Shown one piece after another: positions 60,361-64,000 of a stretch of DNA of 64,000 nt. The stretch is from Bacteroidales bacterium (GTDB lineage Bacteria; Bacteroidota; Bacteroidia; Bacteroidales; UBA932), in assembly GCA_017631875.1 (NCBI GenBank), contig JAGBSL010000027.1, forward strand, positions 1 through 64,000. The letters are read 5' to 3'. The first letter of the stretch is position 1. The number at the start of each line of letters is the position of its first letter. The translations under genes were made by a program, and so were the position numbers. Under the pieces are notes generated by a model. The model was not told where the DNA came from. It ran no database searches and saw only the letters and a list, made by a program, of their open reading frames with translations.

Positions 60361-60942
60361 TCATTGCGAGAGTTCTTTCTGTATCAATGCTCGTTTGAGT
60401 TTACGTCCCAAGGCATATTCTCCGAAGTCGATGCCCTTTTCCTGCAGGAGCTTCTCCATGCTGATGTCGTCTCCCTTGAAGATGGTGGACTGGGCCTTTT
60501 CCTGTACCCCTTTAATATAATCAATGGATTCCTTAGGGATGACCAGATGGCATGGGATGGCCACGGCGATGGGGTTGAGGCCGATCGCGTGCGCAACAGC
60601 GCGCACTCCCGCCTTGTTCTGGCACAGGTCGGCAAAGTCGCTGTAACTGATCAGGCTTGGCGTCTTCGGGCTGCCGTCTTCTTCGTGGGTCAGGTCGAAT
60701 AGTCTCTTCCAGACCTTCTTCTGGAACTCTGTTCCGAAAAGGATGAAGTCGTCCCAGAGCGCGGTCTTTCGTATGTTCCATACTTCTGCAAACTTCACAG
60801 TCTCGGCTGTAATCTTTTCGTATGCCGGACTCTTTTGTTGTGCTAGCCTGGCTGCTATGATGACCAGGGCTACATAGTCTGTCGATATCGCGGCAATCTT
60901 TCCGTCTATCCGGACAATCACCCATTTCCTGTCGGTATCCAT
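60361..60942 (-). CDS. O6-alkylguanine-DNA alkyltransferase-like protein (Ogt/MGMT family)
   Basis: 193 residues, cytoplasmic. The C-terminal domain has GTEFQKKVWKRL, ISYSDFADLC, GVRAVAHAIGLNPIAVAIP and the acceptor-Cys motif PCHLVIP (Cys131), with the nucleotide-flipping Arg114. The family consensus is PCHRV; Leu replaces the Arg after His here. The start of the protein is a short RNase H-like domain with no Ada-type zinc domain, so it is a stand-alone repair protein that transfers an alkyl group to itself. It lies on the same strand as the EEP gene but a separate promoter intervenes, so it is probably not part of the phosphoester unit. The C-terminal 25 residues are an added basic tail. Confidence 0.85.
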   Translation of the reverse strand: MDTDRKWVIVRIDGKIAAISTDYVALVIIAARLAQQKSPAYEKITAETVKFAEVWNIRKTALWDDFILFGTEFQKKVWKRLFDLTHEEDGSPKTPSLISYSDFADLCQNKAGVRAVAHAIGLNPIAVAIPCHLVIPKESIDYIKGVQEKAQSTIFKGDDISMEKLLQEKGIDFGEYALGRKLKRALIQKELSQ

Positions 60943-60994
60943 AACTGTACATTTAGGTTATCCGCCCTCCCCGTCTTAATGCGGAGACAACTTC

Positions 60995-61002
60995 CAAATA
61001 TA
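60995..61002 (-). promoter_or_regulatory. -7 promoter box for the alkyltransferase gene
   Basis: TATATTTG on the minus strand matches TAnnTTTG, 52 bp before the ATG at 60942. No clear -33 element at normal spacing. Confidence 0.4.
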
Positions 61003-61086
61003 AGCAAACTTTCCGTAATTTCCTACACGTCTGCATGTTATACTGCGTTGGTGATGTGATATGAGTATGTTATTTCTAACAGCTCT

Positions 61087-61118
61087 ATTGTATTTTTCAA
61101 AAGGTGTGGGTAACTTTA
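61087..61118 (+). promoter_or_regulatory. Promoter of the lipoprotein gene at 61139
   Basis: ATTG at 61087-61090, a spacer of exactly 20 bp and TAACTTTA at 61111-61118. The last base differs from TAnnTTTG, but spacing equals that of the GH97 and HTCS promoters in this window. The ATG follows 20 bp later. Confidence 0.5.
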
Positions 61119-61138
61119 CTGTTTAAAAAATTAAAGAT

Positions 61139-63436
61139 ATGAGTCGTGTATTTCGTTTTCTGTGTGGATTGTTATTCTCACTGACTGTCGTCATTTCCAT
61201 GGTGTGCTCTTGCGAGGTTGTCGATATCAAGGAACCTGTGCTGCCGGAAGACCCGGATGATTCCGGTTCTACGGAGGTGCTTCCCGGTGAAATTACTGCA
61301 GGAGAAGACGGAGAGTTGAATTATGAAATTCCGGAGGTGGAGGTAGTGACGGAGGAGGGTCTGGAGATTGTTCAGGAAAGTGTATATACAGATCCGGACG
61401 GAACTGTTCATAAGGTCGAGTCGGTCGCGACGGTCGTTGTGAAGGTAGCAAAGGATACGGTCATAGTAAATGACCCTTCGGGTTTCGTTGCTGCAGCAAC
61501 TTCTCAGCTGCTTTCTTCGTCATTTGATGAAGAGACTCGCGTGTACACGGTTTCGTATGAATTTTCAGTAGGTCCCCAGACGGTGGTCGTGGACATGCGG
61601 AGTTCGGAACCTGTTTTGGAGAATTCTTTGGGGCAGCTTGTCAGAATGCCCTATTTGAAATTGAAATCAGCGAGTGTCGGCGGAGTAGAAACTGTGAAGG
61701 AAGGGGACCAGACGCGTGCTATCGAGATTACTGACACTACAGATTATAAGGTGAGGGTTTCATATGAGGTTGAGGCAGAGCTGTGTAATGCTGCGGAAAC
61801 GGAGGTGAAGACGATTACGTTCAATGTGGAGTATCCGGGAAGAGTGACTAAAACGGAATTGTATCCGGGCCAGCAGTTCTCGTATGTTCTAGAAGATCGT
61901 GATGGAGTGGCTTTGGAGTATGCATCGTCGTATTCAGTAAATCCGGGAGAATGTTTTACCTTAAATATCGTTCAGGCATCTTCGTTTGAAGACAATAAGG
62001 GCAAGATAGAAGAGCAGCTGAAGGCATGGACATCCTTGAGCGTTTCAGATACTTTGGAGGTTGTGAATCATGATGAATTTATTGCCGGACTCCAATCGGC
62101 GGTCTCTATAGAGAGCGGATTCGATGTTTCATCAGAAGGCTTGCCATATTTCGAGCTCAGCGAGCCGGAGTTGGTAGAGGCCGTCTTGGTGGACAGCCTG
62201 GATGTCTATCCGGATGCAGGATACCCTGCAACCAGGAGTGTGTCGGGACGCAATAATATATATTCCCGCACCTTTGTGGTCGAAGGTGAGTTCGAGGAAT
62301 CGCAAAATGGACCTCAGACTCGCTCGGGAGCAAGCACAAGGGCGGTCACTGCAGAGGATATGTATGCGAAATATCCGCATGTGAACAGCCTGCGGTGCCC
62401 GAAACGTATCTATACGGCCAAGGTTACTTACAGACAGACTGCCACATTGAAGAACTCGGAAGAAGAGTTTGCTTTGGAACTCTGCTATGACGTGACGGTT
62501 GCCGGCAAGACCCAGGTGGAGCTGGTGGATGTGGAGTATGATGCAAATGGAGTGGTGGGTATATTCCCTACCTATTCCGGTGAAAATTTAGTCAATCAGA
62601 CTATCGTAGAAAGATACCGTATTTATTCTACAGGAGAAAGACTGACGGATCATTTCGAGAGTAACAAGACTATGTTGTTTTCGTTGTCGTCAGTCGCTGT
62701 GTATTATCAAGAAAACTTCGACTGGAAATATACCTCATGGGAGGAGGCGGATACATTGGATCCTCATATTCCTACCATTATGCAAGTTCCATATGATGAT
62801 GTTCCGTGGTACGATTTCTACTCGTATCCTTCTGAGGCAGAAGTTCATAGGCAATATCATTGGAGTGTAGGGATGGATTGGGATATCTTACGTAATACGG
62901 GTTTGGGCGAAGTGAATTCTGCTGTCGGAATTCCTGGTATACATAGGTTTGATGGTGTGGATCTAGGTGAGTGGTTCGATAATGCTGAAATTGAAAAATT
63001 TGGCAAGGGTCAATACGAGACTTATCTGCATTCGGATACAAGAGAAAACTATGATTCATCCGTCAATACTCCTGGATGGTATACGGGATATTTGCAAAGT
63101 CGACATTCTTGTATTGATGCAATATATTTCGAGGATGACGTTGATCCACGGAGTTGTATGCATAGCATATGGGTGCCGAGAATGAAGATAGATTTGTGCT
63201 TTAATGAGAAGGTGCTGTGTATTGATGATCGGATTTTTGCTCCGAAGCAGCTTTTGGATGATAAGGTGGTGGAGAAGACTGTGGAAGATGCTGTGTCTCC
63301 GACTCGTGGTCCGGTCAAGATCGCTAAAATGGGTTTAGACTTCACGGTTTACGATGAGGTTTTCAAGTTCCGTCTTACCGATACCCTATACAATTACTAC
63401 TCCCCTCATTATGAATGGGAGAATTCCAGCAATTAA
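61139..63436 (+). CDS. Large lipoprotein of unknown function with internal beta-domain repeats
   Basis: 765 residues, lipobox Cys25 (MVCSC), then a Pro/Asp/Gly-rich acidic linker. I do not recognise the family. At least two related beta domains are visible: TDYKVRVSYEVEAELCNAAE with KTITFNVEYPGRV (about 200-240) and YTAKVTYRQTATLKNSEEEF with LELCYDVTVAGKT (about 422-460), each followed by a stretch rich in acidic residues. Three TRS/TRA motifs (RSVSGR, TRSGASTRAVT) lie between them, of the sort seen after signal sequences in fimbrillins. The last 250 residues are rich in Trp, Tyr and Asp (WDILRNTGLGEVNSA, GWYTGYLQSRHSCIDAIYF) and may bind a ligand. It stands alone on the plus strand with its own promoter. 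Confidence 0.7.
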   Translation: MSRVFRFLCGLLFSLTVVISMVCSCEVVDIKEPVLPEDPDDSGSTEVLPGEITAGEDGELNYEIPEVEVVTEEGLEIVQESVYTDPDGTVHKVESVATVVVKVAKDTVIVNDPSGFVAAATSQLLSSSFDEETRVYTVSYEFSVGPQTVVVDMRSSEPVLENSLGQLVRMPYLKLKSASVGGVETVKEGDQTRAIEITDTTDYKVRVSYEVEAELCNAAETEVKTITFNVEYPGRVTKTELYPGQQFSYVLEDRDGVALEYASSYSVNPGECFTLNIVQASSFEDNKGKIEEQLKAWTSLSVSDTLEVVNHDEFIAGLQSAVSIESGFDVSSEGLPYFELSEPELVEAVLVDSLDVYPDAGYPATRSVSGRNNIYSRTFVVEGEFEESQNGPQTRSGASTRAVTAEDMYAKYPHVNSLRCPKRIYTAKVTYRQTATLKNSEEEFALELCYDVTVAGKTQVELVDVEYDANGVVGIFPTYSGENLVNQTIVERYRIYSTGERLTDHFESNKTMLFSLSSVAVYYQENFDWKYTSWEEADTLDPHIPTIMQVPYDDVPWYDFYSYPSEAEVHRQYHWSVGMDWDILRNTGLGEVNSAVGIPGIHRFDGVDLGEWFDNAEIEKFGKGQYETYLHSDTRENYDSSVNTPGWYTGYLQSRHSCIDAIYFEDDVDPRSCMHSIWVPRMKIDLCFNEKVLCIDDRIFAPKQLLDDKVVEKTVEDAVSPTRGPVKIAKMGLDFTVYDEVFKFRLTDTLYNYYSPHYEWENSSN

Positions 63437-63479
63437 TTAAACGGGTGAGTGACTGAAATTACCGGTTTGTTAAACTGAT

Positions 63480-63523
63480 GCAGAGCTGTGGCGCTTTTGG
63501 CTTGAAAAGTGACACAGCTCTGC
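63480..63523. repeat. Long palindromic hairpin next to a truncated ORF, REP-like
   Basis: Two 19-base arms (63480-63498 and 63505-63523) pair except for one mismatch and one G-T pair around a 6-base loop; the arm opens GCAGAGCTGTG. CTGTGGCG in the arm recurs at 63559-63566 and a looser AACTGTTACAGC occurs at about 63580. There is no T-run after it, so it is not a standard terminator. The 229-bp stretch 63437-63665 holds only these palindromic pieces and no gene. Confidence 0.6.
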
Positions 63524-63665
63524 CCTAAAATGGCCGAAGTGTCTGTTTTTGCCCTGAACTGTGGCGGAAAATCATCCAGAACTGTTACAGCTTTCCTTTC
63601 ATCCATCCACAATCCCTCTTGCCCTTTCGTTCCGACGTCTGAAACAACTCGTAACTCTCGTTGTC

Positions 63666-64000
63666 CTATGGGTGTCGAGGAAGCACAAGGCATCTGCGGA
63701 TCTTCGCTTCGTCTATATGGCGGACACGGTATAGGTATTCGGCGATTTCCTGTTTCTCTTTCAGTGAGAGCTGATATACGGAATGTTTGCCGTATCGTTC
63801 CCGTGCGAGTTTGTCCAGTTCGGTACAGAGTTCACAGTCGGAGATCTTTCTATAGTCAGCTTTACCGCTTTCAAAATGAATCATTCTTGTTATGTCCTGC
63901 ATTCCGACTCCTCTTTCGATAAGCTGGATGTTCACCGGCTGTAGCAAACTGCCATCCTTCTTCTGCTCTGCCTCCCATTCCTCGGAAGATTTGCGCGTCA
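63666..64000 (-). CDS. C-terminal part of an unknown protein, possibly a RAYT-type (Y1 transposase) helper (cut by window edge)
   Basis: The frame is open from the stop at 63666 to the right edge, with residues TRKSSEEWEAEQKKDG just inside it; the first two visible bases would complete an ATG if the base outside is A, so it may be a short whole protein of about 111 residues or the end of a larger one. The C-terminal 50 residues (LARERYGKHSVYQLSLKEK, IAEYLYRVRHIDEAKIRR) look like the winged-helix tail that follows the HUH domain in many Bacteroidales REP-associated tyrosine transposases. The hairpin 140 bp beyond its stop supports that reading, but the catalytic domain is not in the window. 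Confidence 0.35.
   Translation of the reverse strand, partial: TRKSSEEWEAEQKKDGSLLQPVNIQLIERGVGMQDITRMIHFESGKADYRKISDCELCTELDKLARERYGKHSVYQLSLKEKQEIAEYLYRVRHIDEAKIRRCLVLPRHP

Noticed and set aside
63480..63523. Hairpin after the 61139 lipoprotein as an ordinary terminator
   Set aside because: No run of T follows, the arms are unusually long, and parts of the arm recur downstream.
1..64000. CRISPR array, rRNA operon, prophage or integrase-bounded island
   Set aside because: No regularly spaced repeats, no rRNA-like sequence and no phage or recombinase genes were seen.

Overview
The window reads as the chromosome of a member of the Bacteroidales (Bacteroidota), probably a gut or rumen glycan degrader. 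The grounds are two SusC/SusD pairs, two very large hybrid two-component regulators, BACON, fimbrillin and Ig-like surface lipoproteins, many signal-peptide or lipobox enzymes, and promoters with the Bacteroidota -7 box TAnnTTTG instead of a sigma70 -10/-35 pair. The genus cannot be told by eye. About 38 genes are packed almost without gaps, and no non-coding stretch exceeds 300 bp.

Region 1 (1-28023) is a polysaccharide utilisation locus. A GH43 gene runs off the left edge, divergent from a GH97 gene. Next comes an operon with an ECF-type sigma factor, SusC, SusD, an Ig-repeat lipoprotein, a 45-residue micropeptide, a fimbrillin-like lipoprotein and two alginate-lyase-superfamily lipoproteins. 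A hybrid two-component regulator (minus strand) faces it, and is divergent from a second enzyme operon: GH97, GH127, a heparinase II/III-type lyase, GH88, a GH28-like beta-helix enzyme and an alpha/beta hydrolase. Lyases plus GH88 (unsaturated uronate removal), GH127 (beta-L-arabinofuranose) and GH43/GH97 point to a branched, uronate- and arabinose-containing plant glycan such as a pectin side chain or arabinogalactan; this substrate is inference. A SIMPL-domain gene and two hairpin terminators close the region.

Region 2 (28913-60279, all minus strand) looks like one 16-gene transcription unit read from 58638 down to 28913, preceded by one further gene with a matching promoter. In order of transcription: an EEP-superfamily phosphodiesterase lipoprotein (own promoter), histidine acid phosphatase, a 53-residue micropeptide, two large paralogous fimbrillin-like lipoproteins, a fimbrillin, a BACON lipoprotein with a degenerate EEP domain, SusC, SusD, a BACON/DUF5689-like lipoprotein, an FAD-dependent oxidoreductase, S1/P1 nuclease, alkaline phosphatase, a beta-propeller lipoprotein, a second hybrid regulator, a TonB-dependent receptor and GH31. 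A Sus-type importer with four phosphoester hydrolases suggests uptake of nucleic acids or other phosphate esters. This is the strongest candidate for an undescribed system here.

Region 3 (60361-64000) holds an alkylguanine-DNA alkyltransferase-like gene, a large unknown lipoprotein with internal repeats, and at the right edge a long hairpin beside a truncated ORF, possibly the end of a REP/RAYT-type element.

Two cis-regulatory patterns stand out. A 27-bp element sits exactly 13 bp upstream of the -7 boxes of both the EEP and the acid phosphatase genes. A TGTKAC direct repeat with 22-bp period sits 27-28 bp upstream of the -7 boxes of the first GH97 gene and the ECF-SusCD operon. In addition, two homologous micropeptide genes each lie immediately upstream of a fimbrillin-like lipoprotein gene in the two separate loci.
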